Assembly (NCBI GenBank): GCA_947568835.1
Contig: OX387602.1
Span: 4,558,570-4,622,569, forward strand
DNA from: Protonemura montana
Taxonomy: Eukaryota > Arthropoda > Insecta > Plecoptera > Nemouridae
DNA length: 64,000 nucleotides
Direction of reading: 5' to 3'
The notes under the pieces are model-generated. The model worked only from the letters and a program-made list of their open reading frames with translations, did not search any database and was not told the DNA's origin. Positions 1 to 13,200 of this stretch are shown one piece after another (the stretch's first letter is position 1; every line of letters starts with the position of its first letter). The position numbers were made by a program, and so were the translations under genes.

Positions 1-1275
1 TAACTAATCAATCGTGACTTTTTGTTAGCAAGTATACCCGAACTCCATTTCGCCATTTATGTAACCGATTGGTTTTTTTTTTTTCACTTTCGACGTGAGC
101 TAGAGAGTTAATCAACGTGGCCTGTTCAAATAGACGGCGAATTTTAATAGATTTTGTCCGTTCACCGTCGGAAATTTATTTGCAACAGTTGTTAGCAAAG
201 AGAGAAACCCAATTATTATTATTCCATTATATTTTTAAGTCGGTGTAATTCACGAAACGATAACAAAGCCCGGCCAATGCTTTTACCCGTACTCGCTACG
301 CTCTATAACAGGTAGTTTTAATCAAAACTAGTGCATAGTGTACACAACGCTCTGCTTTTAAGTAATATCAAATAGACTCAAAGTAAACTAATGAATACCG
401 TTAATGAATCGCGTATGACCATTATTTCACGTGCAGTGTGTACCTAGCTGGAGTGCATGCACCTATCGCAATGCACCGAGCAATTACCACCGAGTTTTTT
501 CGCCTGTGCATAACGAGAGGTAGCGTACTCAGTTCTGTGCAGCTCTGGCCGTAAACTAGTCGCAGAAATTACTGCCAGCTCTGACTAGACTTATTTGGCA
601 GGCTTTCATTATTGTGGCTGCAATATCTGGTTGACAACGACGCCTGGTGGTTGGAGCACGGTGCATTCGCCTCTCAGGCAGACACGGTGCAATTGTCTCT
701 CCGTATTTGTATGTCGAACGCGGCCCGCGTCAATGTTTGTCTACCCCAAAGTTTTTTTGTGCTTTCTCAATTAAGTAAGTCGGATGCCCACGACGACGAA
801 CCTTCGTTCTCCGAACCCCAGACTTCCTCCTCAATCAGCTGCATCTCTTTCCCCGGTTTCACGACGGGTTCGTCACGTCCCCGAATTACGTTTTCAGCTA
901 CACGCAAAAAAAAAGTCGACATGTTTTTTTGTTGCTTTTTTTCCCCGAGTACAAAAAGTTTCATTTCAATTCCTCCCTGCGACAACTCTGTACTTGAAAC
1001 CCCCGTGGTACGCTCCACAGTTCGTTGTTGATTGGCTGTCATTTAAGCACCGCGACGCCTTGCACCGTATTCCTCCAATGGCAACAGAGCGTCGTGGCCT
1101 TGAGAGATGACTTCCGATTGGCCAGCGCCGGCGTTGACGTCGCAAGCAAGTCGGAATGCAGTTTGAGCATGTTTTGAGCGTCGCAATTGGTTTGTGCCAA
1201 GGTGCACATTTCACGGCTCGATCACTATTGCAGTCCTCTGGTTCGGGCAACGGTTTTGTTCTTACCCCAACACCT

Positions 1276-1291
1276 CCCCCCCCCCCCCCCC
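1276..1291. repeat. Poly-C homopolymer tract
   Basis: A run of 16 C lies in a C-rich stretch. A similar 13-C run lies at 19,722-19,734. These are simple repeats with no visible coding role. Confidence 0.9.
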
Positions 1292-4200
1292 TCGCCCCTT
1301 ACATCGCCATCGTTGGCTGATCCATGCTCCGGGCCAGAAGACTGGAGCCTCGAAGGACGAACCACAATGCGTAGCCCACGGAAACGATGTTTTTCCGTGT
1401 TGTGTTCATGCCCTCCAGCTACGTCGCTGATGTACGACCCATTAAATTAGTGATTGCGTAAGCTACGTTATTTCAGGTACCAACGCTAATGGTACAGACA
1501 CACTCAAAATTGAAATCGCGGCCTCGTGCACAGTGCTCGCAGTGTTAGTAACTGGGTTACCCGAGTGGGCTAAGTGCTTTTGGATGGTCAGCCACTAGAT
1601 CCATGTTATGACACCATGCCAGGGCTGCAGTGCCGTTAGCAAAGTATCGGTATTATTATTAGTTACACTGTTTTTCGATTAATTCTCTCAAAATGGTTCA
1701 CATAGCTTGGATTCGTTGTTCTCGCGTATTGTTTTGCACGTGTTTTTGTCGGTAGTTCTTTTGTGACGACACAGCAATTAACTCGTCATGTACGCAGTGG
1801 AACTCCTCTGATTTGAAAGTATCAATTTCAACAGCAAAAAAACAAGAAATATTGCAAATATGGCTATGAACAGTGCGTGTTTTGCATTTTCGTCATATCT
1901 TTTCAATCCTCTTCAAATCACTCTTTAGCGAACAGGATGTCGATTCCCTGTTAATTTTTACTCTGCTGGTCAGTGGGACGGCTTCTCTGCGATGGGCGCC
2001 CGCATACGATGTCCGAAATGGAACGATGGTCGAAGGCGTTCCTCCTTTCCGCAGCATGGCGAGTGGCCGAGCTGTTTGTGTCCCATTACCGCAATTAGAG
2101 CTCCTCGATTGTCATGTTCATAGCCGTCGTGGCTGACAGGTATAATTATGCGTCCGCCTCGACCGCGGTGCATCTACGTCATCGTGAAGCGGTGTCCAAT
2201 TTCAAAACAGGCAACTAACAGCTCGCTCCCTATAAACACGAAAAACATATTACTCATCAAACTACATTTTATTTTCATTTTAGAAAAACAAAGCTAAAAG
2301 TAAGTCCAGTTTGGTGTACGTGCTGTGTTTTTCGAGCACAAATTTGCTACGCCGCGAATAATTTCCGTTGTGTGCGGTTGCTGCCATTGTTCTTCACAAT
2401 CTGTCATAATATTGTTGTTTGGGAATTGTCTGTCTCTCTAGTGACTAAGTACGTGTTGTGCCTTCCTGTCCGTACTCGTTTCGATGCGCCTGCAGATTGT
2501 GCAGACCCAATCAGCAAGGGGCGCCGGCAAATCTGCGCTGGCCAGCGCTCGCTCGGCGTTGGATGCAATCAATTGAGTCGGGCGCTCCCGCCTAGAATTC
2601 TCACCTTTTATTTAATGGAATTTTGTGAAACAAGGGTTCGTTGACTCCGGGGAACGCTTAACCAAAATGTCAATCCCAGCGCCTTTGGTTAATTTGCAGC
2701 GAGAACAGTTAGTCCTGATGGTCGGAAGCTGTCAAACACGTATCATTTATTTGATTTACAGACGAATGCGAGTGATTTTATCAATGACCAACTGAAATTA
2801 TTTGCTATTTTCATCAAATTGCTTGCTTCATCAATGTGATTGTGTTGTATGTAGTAAGTCATCTGTTTATTTACTTACTCAAATTACCCATAATAAGTAG
2901 CAAGCGGCAATAAAATCGCCGACATCCACACAACAATACTTCAGTTAGCACAGTGAAACATTGTACATCGATTTCAATACCTATTTATGCTGATGCGGAC
3001 GATAAAATCTTGCCGATCGTAATTGATTGAATTGAGAGGCATTGTGTGGAAGTCATTGGTGGCAGTAGATCCTGGTCTGCACACGTTGAGTAAATTTGTT
3101 TGCCATCGCCATCCTATTTATTTATCATGTGGGAAACTGGCGCTGCTGGCTGGTCGATCGCCGTGCCGGCTCTGTCGGCACGGCGATGCACTCGCTAAGT
3201 GACGGACTGCAGTAAATGCAATGTTGATTTGTTTGCACACTCGACTAATTGCATTGCAGCGCTGCATCAAAGGATCTTGCACTTCACAGCAAGCCGATGC
3301 TTGTGCGCAACACAGATGTGCACAATTATTGCCACTTCCCGCGGCGAACTAGATGAATGAATTTGCAGCATTTGCCGATAATAAAACAGCAAATGTTCTC
3401 CCTCGCTCTAGGTAGCTGTCGTGTTTATAATTTCATCCATTAGGTTTTCGGTTAAATCATCGTGGTATTCGTTTGGTGTGTTTCACATCGCTCGAGAGCA
3501 AAAAAAAAATCGAATAGTTCCTGCGTGCTTTTTATTTAGTCGTGCATTCCGAAACTGCTGATGGCAACGTAAATATAACCCAATGAACTTAGTGGTTTTC
3601 TTGTTTTCTTCTGGGTGTTTTTTTTCCTCTTCACGAATATCCCCATGCGACGACCAAACTAGTTTTCTATTTCCACTGCGATGAGCTCTCGGCACGTATA
3701 GATGTACGAATTTAAATAAAATCTTGGACGTTCGCTGGACCTCGTGGTGGTTCATATTAGAAAACCCGCCAGGCCGGTTTTTGATCTACTGATTGGCCAT
3801 TATTTCTTCCGAAAATACACGCGTTTTACTTCTTTTATGTATTCATCCTTAACAATATATAACTAGTTTCATCCTATTATAGAGTTTCATTTTATTTTGT
3901 TGTTTGGGACAATCGCATGGGCCAATAAAGAGGAGTCTGAAGCCTTGGCTTCGCTTGTCGATTACAAGGATGTGAGCCGGAGCAGGCAACGTTCTCTCAA
4001 ACCGCCTTCGCAAAGAAAACCTGGGACACGGCAACTGATTATTCTTATTTCTTATCAGCTTTTATTGCTATGCAGAGTTTGTTGCCATAAAAATAAAATT
4101 AACTGCACCACAATGGGATTGTATTACTTTCCGAGGCACGTTTAGGCATTTGCCGCTTGTCATCTCTTTACGTCTCCATAAATCATCGAACACTTTCTAT

Positions 4201-4369
4201 AGCGCATTACACTGCCAGGACCATCGATCAATGAATGGATGCACCAACATACAGGTTATAATCACGAGTGCCGTTATATTCCTACGCAGAAACCGCACGA
4301 TCTGCTCATCAATTTCCCCATCAACTTCCTCGTCCCATCACCACGCCAGACCAAGCCACCTTCCCCGAA

Positions 4370-4730
4370 ACGATAATCGGCGACCACTAGTCCACCGCGT
4401 TCCGTCGACGGCGTCCACACCGCGTGCCTCGTGTCCTACCCCAGACGCCGCTAGTCTCATATCGGCGCCAGGCGACGCTCGTGCAACGGCTGCTTGGACT
4501 CGATCAGCGATCACACTCCTCTCTCGCTCCGCCGTGCAGCTAGTTTATGATCGCACCTGTTGCAATCTCCGCGCGCGCGATTGTTCGCCGTTTAGCGGCG
4601 CCCGCCCCATCCCCGGCGTCGGCGTCGGTGCGGGTTAACAGCGACACTCGCGGCGTCGCGCTCCATTTGTCTCCTCTGCTCGCCGGCCGCGGCCGACGCC
4701 GGCAAACCGTTTCCGATCCACAACATCGAA
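4370..4730. other. CpG-dense island with GGCGTC/GACGCC words
   Basis: This segment is clearly richer in G+C and CpG than its flanks and contains several GCG/CGC words, including GGCGTCGGCGTCGG near 4,613. Overlapping open frames exist on both strands but resemble nothing I know. It is best described as a CpG island of unknown role; a promoter or enhancer is possible. Confidence 0.45.
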
Positions 4731-6158
4731 TGTACAACGTTTCCATCGCCACGGGCTTACGTGCTTCCCCCGAGCAAGAGCAACGCGATTTCGTGGCAAA
4801 TATACCAGCGGCCGAAGATAGCGTATTGGTCGCGTTCGAATCGGCTGCCAGTTCGATGTATCATACTAATGCAAGCAACGCGACTTGGGCGCTCACTTGG
4901 CAGTATTCCACATGCGATGCGCACAACCGTGACACCGATACGAATACACACATCTGATTAATAAAACTCGGGCGTAATTAATGCGACAGTTTTATTATCC
5001 CAATCAAGAGGTATGTTTCTCTGGCGCGGCCATGCCTCGCGTCGTGTCCACCCTCGCGTTTGTTGAACGTCTTGACGTCGCCCTTCTGTCCTCGTCGCGC
5101 TGAGAGTAACGTGTCCCAACACACGGCCGAGGAAGCATCCAGGCGTTCATGTCTCGGCTGCTCCAGCCGTGATCACTTCGATGGGCAATTAGACAGGAGA
5201 CGACGGTACGGTCCGGTGGCTGTGCTCTGCCACCGACTCACTCAAATCGCTCTGAACGCCGAGCGCCGACAAAGAAACCATGGGACACACCGCACCACGA
5301 TCGAATATTCTAAGGCCGTTTAGTAGAACCGGTTGCAATCTTATAGGCACATGACGAGAGATCAACGCAATAAACTAACAAATTTATACTTACGGGTCGA
5401 GATCCATTTTTAACATCGCGTTTACGACGTTTTTTCTTCTTTCTTTGGTTTTATTGGTATAACTTCGGTTAACCGCGACTAAACCCGAAAATGTTCGTCA
5501 TTTCATTTCTTTGAACACTACTGGCCCTAATACCCACCTTCCTTACTTCTTACTAATTCACCACGAGCCCTAGTCGTGGGGATTCTGCACGAAATACCAA
5601 CAACGTTCATAAAGCTATCTCCGCACGGAGCGTGAAACCCAAACCACTGCCACCGCGCCACGTACGCTATCTTCGACGTTTCGGTAGCGATTCGCCAATC
5701 AAAATTCCGGCAGACCGCAATGTTCGGGCCGGTGTTCGAATCTGGCCTGTGTCGCCTCGCTGAGCACCGAGTCAAAGCGGCTTGCATTTTGCTGCACTGC
5801 AGAAGGCTCGATGGACAGGGAACTCAGCGACTGCTAGCTGAAACCGGACGCCATATTAAGCATGCCGCTTCGGCGACCATGCACGTCTTGCCGCTTGCCG
5901 ACGACGATATCGATTGTCTTTGGAGCGACCATCTGCCGAAACGTAGTAGCTATCATACTGGCCAGCACCTTGCTATTTTGCCGCAACCATCTTCATTACA
6001 CTGGTGAAACCCTTGGATACTAAACGCCATATTTCGATGAGTTGTGTTCTCATCACGATGCCGACGCTCGTATGGTTGGCATGTGGTGATCAGCGTCGGT
6101 AACCTGCGAGGAGGAAAATGGAATGGTGAAATTCGGCAGTGGAATATCGAATTCCGAA

Positions 6159-6345
6159 CGGCGGCCTCGTGGTTAGGTACTCCATTTGTCAGCGGAATGA
6201 AAACACGTGTCTGGAGGGTGCTGGGTTCATCTCACGGCAGCGTGGGCTTGGTGGGTGAAAAATGTCTGGAAAATCGCATTTCCCCGAGAGCACCAATGCA
6301 TGAACCAATGGTAGGACCGGCGCGTTGGCACGGCAATGGCTGTAG
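6159..6345 (+). repeat. Possible tRNA-derived SINE fragment
   Basis: CGGCCTCGTGGTTAGG at about 6,162 closely resembles the D-arm/box A region of tRNAs (usual form TGGCCTAGTGGTTAGG). About 60 bases downstream GGGTTCATCTC (6,223-6,233) resembles a weakened box B. No tRNA cloverleaf can be drawn, so a decayed SINE head is more likely than a tRNA gene. Coincidence is possible. Confidence 0.3.
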
Positions 6346-9300
6346 GTAACAGGAGATGCACGGAACACAGTAAACTAGTTCCAGATAATGCCATTCAGTC
6401 GAAGTGCTCACATGAATTACAATGTGTTTTCTGCATAGTGCATAGAGATATTTATTTAAATGAGCAATATGCATGCCACATAATATCATATGCTATTCGT
6501 ACTTATCTTAACGGCGCGCCTCCGCCAGGCTGCAGCCAAGCGAGTAGCATAGCGGTAATTATTATTAATTTAATTACTCCGTTTTTTGAAAAATAATATT
6601 ATATTGTGTGTAGCTATACCTCGAGTATATTATAATGTAATGGCACTGCAACATGCTGTAATAGTTTTTCACTGGCGTAATTATACTTATTACTGGTAAT
6701 AAAAAAGTACACTTCTTTTTATAGATAAACATGGGTTGTTAAATAATTTTGTTTTATTGAAACTCCGCGCGAGATGTACGGTTTCAATTAAATGATTGCA
6801 ATCCAGTAGCATGAAAATAATTTGCTTATACACGAGCATTAAAAACTCGCGACGGAATAGGTGTAACAACCGACGATATAGTGCGTACACAGATGTGTAT
6901 CACTAGGCTAGCCGTCTACAGACAACTCGCTTTGAGAGAGCTGCGAGCCGACGCCGCCGAGCATTGTTTCATGCGATGGCATTGTTGGCTGGTCCACGCA
7001 TGTTTTGGGTGCGTGCGTGCGTGTGCGATGCACGTTTGCTGCGACGCCCCGCGGACGCTGGTCTCGAGAAGGCGTGGCAGTCTGTGGGACGTGCTTTTGA
7101 ATGAGCGAACCACCCTTGGCTGGCTGGCATGCTTGCTTGCTAGGAGACCTACCCTTATCTTCTTGGATATGTTGATGCTTGGAGGAAGATGTTGAGCTTG
7201 TACACTCAAAAGTAAAGTGAAGGTATGTGGGCTTTAACATTGTCCTAAGCAAAATCACTATTGACTCTTCTCTCTCTCTTTCCTGGTCTTATTGAACTGA
7301 TAAAGAAAGCGCACAGGGGAGTGTTTGAGATCATGCTCATATTCTATCGCCTCTTCTCAGCTTACAAGTTTTTTACTCTCTGTATCTCAAGTGTCTCGAA
7401 TGAGAATTCGAATTGATACACGAAAGATAATGCTGCGTGCAATTACCAACAGTAAGAGATTATTTGTCGCTCCGTGTTTTTCTTTATCCGGTATACCAAT
7501 CCTTATCTGTTTATCTCTGTAAATTCCGATAGAGAGGCTATGGATTTTGCTAGCATAATATTGAAACACCTGCAATCTGCTGACACGGTAGCGAGTCCCA
7601 CATTTCTAGATGCTTTGGTCAGAAAATGTCCGTGCATTCATTTGCAATAATATTGTTCCACGTTTGCATGCAACAAAACCTATCTGATAATACTCGATGC
7701 AGGTTCTTCTCCTTTCCTGAATCCTGGCAGTTCTAGTTCTGCACCTCAATTTGATGAACACATGCAGATCAAACCCAGTTTGACGAATGTTTTTTCTCAA
7801 GTCGTAGTTTGCGTTCAACGAAAGTGGAACGTTCCGCTATACCAGGCCATTTTCCTGTCGCACTTCGTAAAGCCGGGAAGTTTTCCGCAAGGGAAAACGC
7901 GATCGATATGTTTCATAATTATTGCGCCTTTGTTGTTACGGTGTTCGCTTTAGTCGGTAAAGTGCGCCAAGTTTCTTGGAAGAGCGAAATTATATAAACA
8001 AAACTTTGCTATTAAAGTGATATCAAGTTCCATAATTTTACTCGATGTGTTTGTGTCAAAGGCGAGAAAAAAATGCATGACATTCTTTGGGCGAGCTAAC
8101 AAAGAGCGATCGATAGTTTTGCACAAGTCCCTTGATTTATGCAATCTCGTTGCCTCTTTCGCTGGCATCGCAGCGTTTTTAATTTAAACTTAGACTTGCA
8201 TTCTTTCTCGATAAACATTTTCAGAGAAATAGAAAAAAAAAACTTTATATATTTCTAAAAATTACTGCCCAACTTTCATTTTACAATTTCATATTCTAAT
8301 CGCTAATAGTGCACTTTTAAAACACTGCCGCATTACTTTTTTATAAGTAAGTAGTATATTCCAGTTTGTGAATAATATGAATTAACAAGATAATACTTAA
8401 TAAGATATCGCCACAAGCGAAGCAAGAAACAAACCCTGGAGTTGTGCTACACGCAAAGTTAATTGGTTCTGAGCATGCAAATAGTATCCCAGCACATTGC
8501 AGGGGTGTTAGCTAAGTACTCCGTTATTAATTGCACCGGCAACGATAAATTCAACTCTATTACTAGGTAAGATGCACCGCGGCAATGCATCAGAGGGTTG
8601 CTGCCTGCTGCATCTTCTCAGCTCGGCGTGCATATTCAACGGTCACTGGGCGGACGCGTCGGTGTGATTTCATAATTAAATCTTCTTGGTTAATATTCTC
8701 CTAGTGCCGGCTAACGAAATGAAATACAAATGTGTGGCAAGAGAGCGTGAGCCTTGGGGGTGGTGTAAAAATAGACGAGGGAGGTGTCGCATTTGAAAGT
8801 TGTCGAGAGGGTTTTAAAAGTCGTACAAATTTGAAGATATCTATAATAGTGAACCACTTAGTGAACTCATCGAGGCAGAGTTTTCAGGGGTTGATGCTAT
8901 TCGAAGCTCATCAAAATGGGAACACATGGGTAGAGAGAGATATAGCAGGGATTTCTATTCCACTAGATTGACGATCGCTCTTTGTGATTGGAAGTACCTT
9001 TTACTTTAGTTAGCACTTAGCTGTGGTGTCTTACGTTTGATCCCGCTAAGCACTAGTCTCGCATTATGATGGAAATTAAAATTAAAAACGCCCCTGTCGT
9101 AGCTGTCTCACCACTTATCACAGATGCAAATCCGGTTGAAATAGCAGCCCAAGTGCCCAAGAGATTTGCCAAACTGCGGATAAGTTAGGCACACATCAAA
9201 CTTCTGGAGCAGATTCAAATCCGTGTGCATACATAACACCGTGTCGTGTCAGAAACATGGCGCATGTTCCCCAGTTTTCATCTACTGTGTGGTAGCGGTG

Positions 9301-10255
9301 AGGGGTGCGGAGGGGGGGAGGGGCACGAAGCAGCTAATATAACAAGGAGTTAATTAACTGATTTTGGCAAATTGCTTGAACTGTTAGGTGAATATTTGAA
9401 AGGTGAGCTAATTTTGCAAGCGAGCTGAACGGTTGTAGGGACTAGAACTTAGGGTCGAGTGCCGTGCAGCGCAGTGTCGACGACGACGACATCTCGCGCC
9501 CGACGCGCGAACTGGCTCCAATTAGATTTGCGTTTCCATGCGTGATAGACAATTGTGCGTGTCTCGACGCGGGGGCGGTAGCGGGGGCGGCAATGGGGGG
9601 CGGCAACCAACGGTGGTGCGAGGCTGCCTGCGAAAAGTGTGTTGCAGAAGATTAATTAAAATTTTACCATCGCGCCTCAGTTGAATATTTAATCAAGTTC
9701 ACATCGACGTAATATGAAGTTGACAGTGATGAATAAAAACGGTGTAGCGAATTTGTATGTGAGTTTTTTTTTCGCCTCGTGTCGCTCCAGCTAGCGCGCT
9801 CTATCAGCGAGCGACTGGAATTCACTTTATCCAGAAGCCAAAGCGTTATGAAGATCTCAAACGAAAATGACTTTATTAAATCTACGTTCAGCCAATATAA
9901 ATTCCAGCTGGGACTGAAGCTGCGCGTTTGTCTGCCCTGTGGAAACAAATTTACTAAACGGACACAGGCGGCAGAAAAATTACAATCGCCACAAATTATT
10001 ATTTTTTTTTTTTAAATTAACATTGATTGAATGAGAGTCGATAAATCACCGGTTCATTACCGACATGCTGGTCACGGGAAGTGCTAATTAAGGAAGACGT
10101 CTTGGCATGATTACGGCTACAGTTAATTAGGCGCCGTCGCTGCAACCGAATCCGATGCACTTGCAGCAGTTGACGCATTCTCGGCACCAAAGTGTACGGG
10201 CTGGTGAGTGCCTGGAGTTCGTTAGCAGGCGACGCCCAAAACATGCAGTGGTTCT

Positions 10256-10274
10256 TGGCGGCGGCGGCGGCGGC
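10256..10274. repeat. (GGC)n trinucleotide repeat
   Basis: About six consecutive GGC units are followed by a GC-rich patch with CGCCGTCGCCGCCGC. This is a simple repeat in a small CpG-rich spot. Confidence 0.8.
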
Positions 10275-13200
10275 AAAAACCCCCGGACGCCGTCGCCGCC
10301 GCAACCTAAATGATGTTCGATACGTGATTTCGGAGTTGATGCTGGTTTATGAAGCATTCCGAGGAACGCTTTATGACTGGGTATTTTATACATTTTCAGT
10401 CCGGAACATAAAACCGTTCTCGGAGAGAGAGAAAATTGCAATCGCAGGCACTGCGTCGTGTATACGTGGTTTTTATGGAAGTTTTTTGTTTCGAACTTTA
10501 ATGCTCTTCACCTGTCTGTGAGAGATGATTATGAAATTACATCTAGTAATAAGAATGTAATAAAAATGTACCTTTTTTTACTCTCGCATTATAACTTTTC
10601 CGAGTCAATTTGATGAAAATCTGGCAAGTAAATTTTATGAAAAAGCTGCTGGGTTTTTTATCTTAATTCCATCTCTTACCGTCCATCGTCGCTATTTTCG
10701 AACCCATTAAAATTCTAATTTCGAAAATATGACAGAATGCGGCGTAATTTCAGCTCGGGAAAAATTTGCAATCTGTATTTTGACATTTACTATCTAATAA
10801 CCTAGGCTATACCACCCCACAATCTGAATTGACTTTCCCTGAGATTTGTGGGAATGCATTGTAAACTGGAAAAATCTCCTAACGTCATGGTATAATAGTG
10901 GCATTGCATTGGAATCTAAACTCTAAAGGGTGATCATGACCGTCGCCCACGGTCGCTCTCCACAGGGAACGTTGCGACGCACGATCGCGTGTCGGCCGTC
11001 GATGCGCCGTTAAACATGCACACCCTTGTCTCGAGGGCTGGTTTCCCTACACACCCTCCAAACCCTCGGTCTCAGTCAAGTTTTGACGGCTACGACCAAC
11101 ACTAGCTCTGTCTCGCTCGGCTGTTAAACTTATCCGATGTTGTTTTCCTCTGTTGCAGGTGAGTTTTGACTAGAAGTTCGCTCGGTGTTACGAGAGCACC
11201 CTCGGAGTTTCGGGCGTTCTAACCGTAAGCTCTAAATCGAATCATACAGCCGGGCAGAACGGCTCACAAATATGTTTCAGCGTTTCCACCTCGAGAATCA
11301 CATTTTTTAAACACTCTTTCATAACACAGTCGATGAACATTCGAAGCTTATAAACCATACACATTCTATAGCAGTTACATATTGGATTGAAATTTGCTTA
11401 TCAATTCAATCTCCATGTATTTCAACGAGTTCCTTTTGAATAGAAATCATGATTAAATTTGCAATTTGGCGAGCGCATAATTCGGAAACTCGTTCCAAAG
11501 TGCCGCTGAAAGGGTTCTAGTGCTGCCCCCGCTCTCTCCGCAGTGATTACAAAATGGGTAATGTTGTTATCATTTGGCTGGGTAGTCGGCGGTAGAAGAG
11601 ATTTCCCCGCAATCACTAGCGACAGTCCACATTGCCATGCAAGTTGTTATGACGGTAAACGCTCAGACTGGTCTGTAGAGGCGTCGGGTAGTTGACGTCG
11701 GCGTCGCAACGGTCACCCTCGGTGTCCAACGTCGGCAGTGGAGACGAAGAGAGGGACCATTATGGGTCTTAAGACTCATGTCTACTTAATTTAACGTTAG
11801 CACTTAGCGCTCAAGTTCTAAAGAGTAAAAAAATAAATAAACTTAGTTTTTGAATGCGCATAGTAAAACCAATGGAACTATACCGACTTTTTTTTTAAAG
11901 TAGAACACTTGATAATTTTGCGCCTGCTTAAAAACCTAGATAGCTGTTTGTCACCCACGAAGAAATCACAAGATGCCACGCCGTAATTATGTCATCTTTG
12001 TGTATGTCTCGTGTAATCTCTTGTAATATTTGTGCGCAAATACACTGAGTTTACGTACTGTTGCCGTGCTCGCCGCGAACCGCGTTCGCTGAACTGTCTA
12101 CCGCGCGGCGACGTCGAATGTGACCCGCGTGAGCGACGTAGCCGCCACACTCGATTGGCGTCGCCCTGTAACCCGTCCGTAGGGCGTCCTCCCGAAGGCG
12201 CCGTGGCCCATCGATAGTCGCAATAGCGTCAACGGGCTTCCTCTAGACGCCGTCCCTAATTGATTTACTATCGCACATGTCTTGTCGACGCTTCGAATTC
12301 CCGACGTCCCCGACGAGGCGTCGCGGCGCCTCCACTCATTGAGATCCACGACGCCGACGAAGACGTGCCAGCGTCGGCGGCGTCGTTCATGTCAGTCGGA
12401 ATTGATTTAAGTGATGCCGAATGTGATAAAATCTTCGACTTTCAAATGGCAGTCCTGACATGAAATGCGTGGAAAATTGATAGACTTGACAAAAACACGG
12501 GAAATGATTCAACTCTTGCAACATTTTTTGGTGTTTCTCTGTTCTTCGCACGATCTAATTATAGACATGCGCGCCAGGGTTTTGTTTTGTTCGAACACAA
12601 ACAATTAACTTGCCATTTTTATTCGCACTTGTCCGAGATAAAAAAATAAACTTGACCTAAATTCTTAAAAAGTTTGCTCGCTTAGATTACGGTTAAACAA
12701 ACATATCGTTTTTTATGCTGATTTTAACGTGCGACCTCTAAATAACTATTAGACTTCTATGACCCACGCGCGGTTAGTAGTAATAAACAACAAAATCATC
12801 ATTAGTTCCACACTTTGAAGTGATCCGAGAAAACAATGACCGGGTAGAGAATGTGCCGGACATTTGGAAGTTCACCCACAATCGAGCACATGTCTGTCAG
12901 GCGTGGGTCCTTTTCTGTGCCGTTGCACACAAAGTCTGTGTCGGAATTCGGACACTTAGGACTATTGCAAGGTACCTGGCCAACACCCGCGAAGAAGTCG
13001 ATCTCGCCGCCGAGGAAGCAGAATAAATACACAATTTCCTACCAGTGTTCTCGCGAATCAACACCGCTTTCCCGACAAAACGCAATTCGCTTTCATTTGA
13101 GGAGACGATTTGTTAAATCAATCAGCATTGTCACTGGGAGAGATCTTCGAAAGGTAAATATTTGTCAAAAGGCGTTGTGATCACTGCGCCCTTTCGTTTT

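Noticed and set aside
4150-4957. Plus-strand open frames of 162 and 136 codons
   Set aside because: They lie in a GC-rich island, overlap in different frames, have biased composition and show no recognisable domain.
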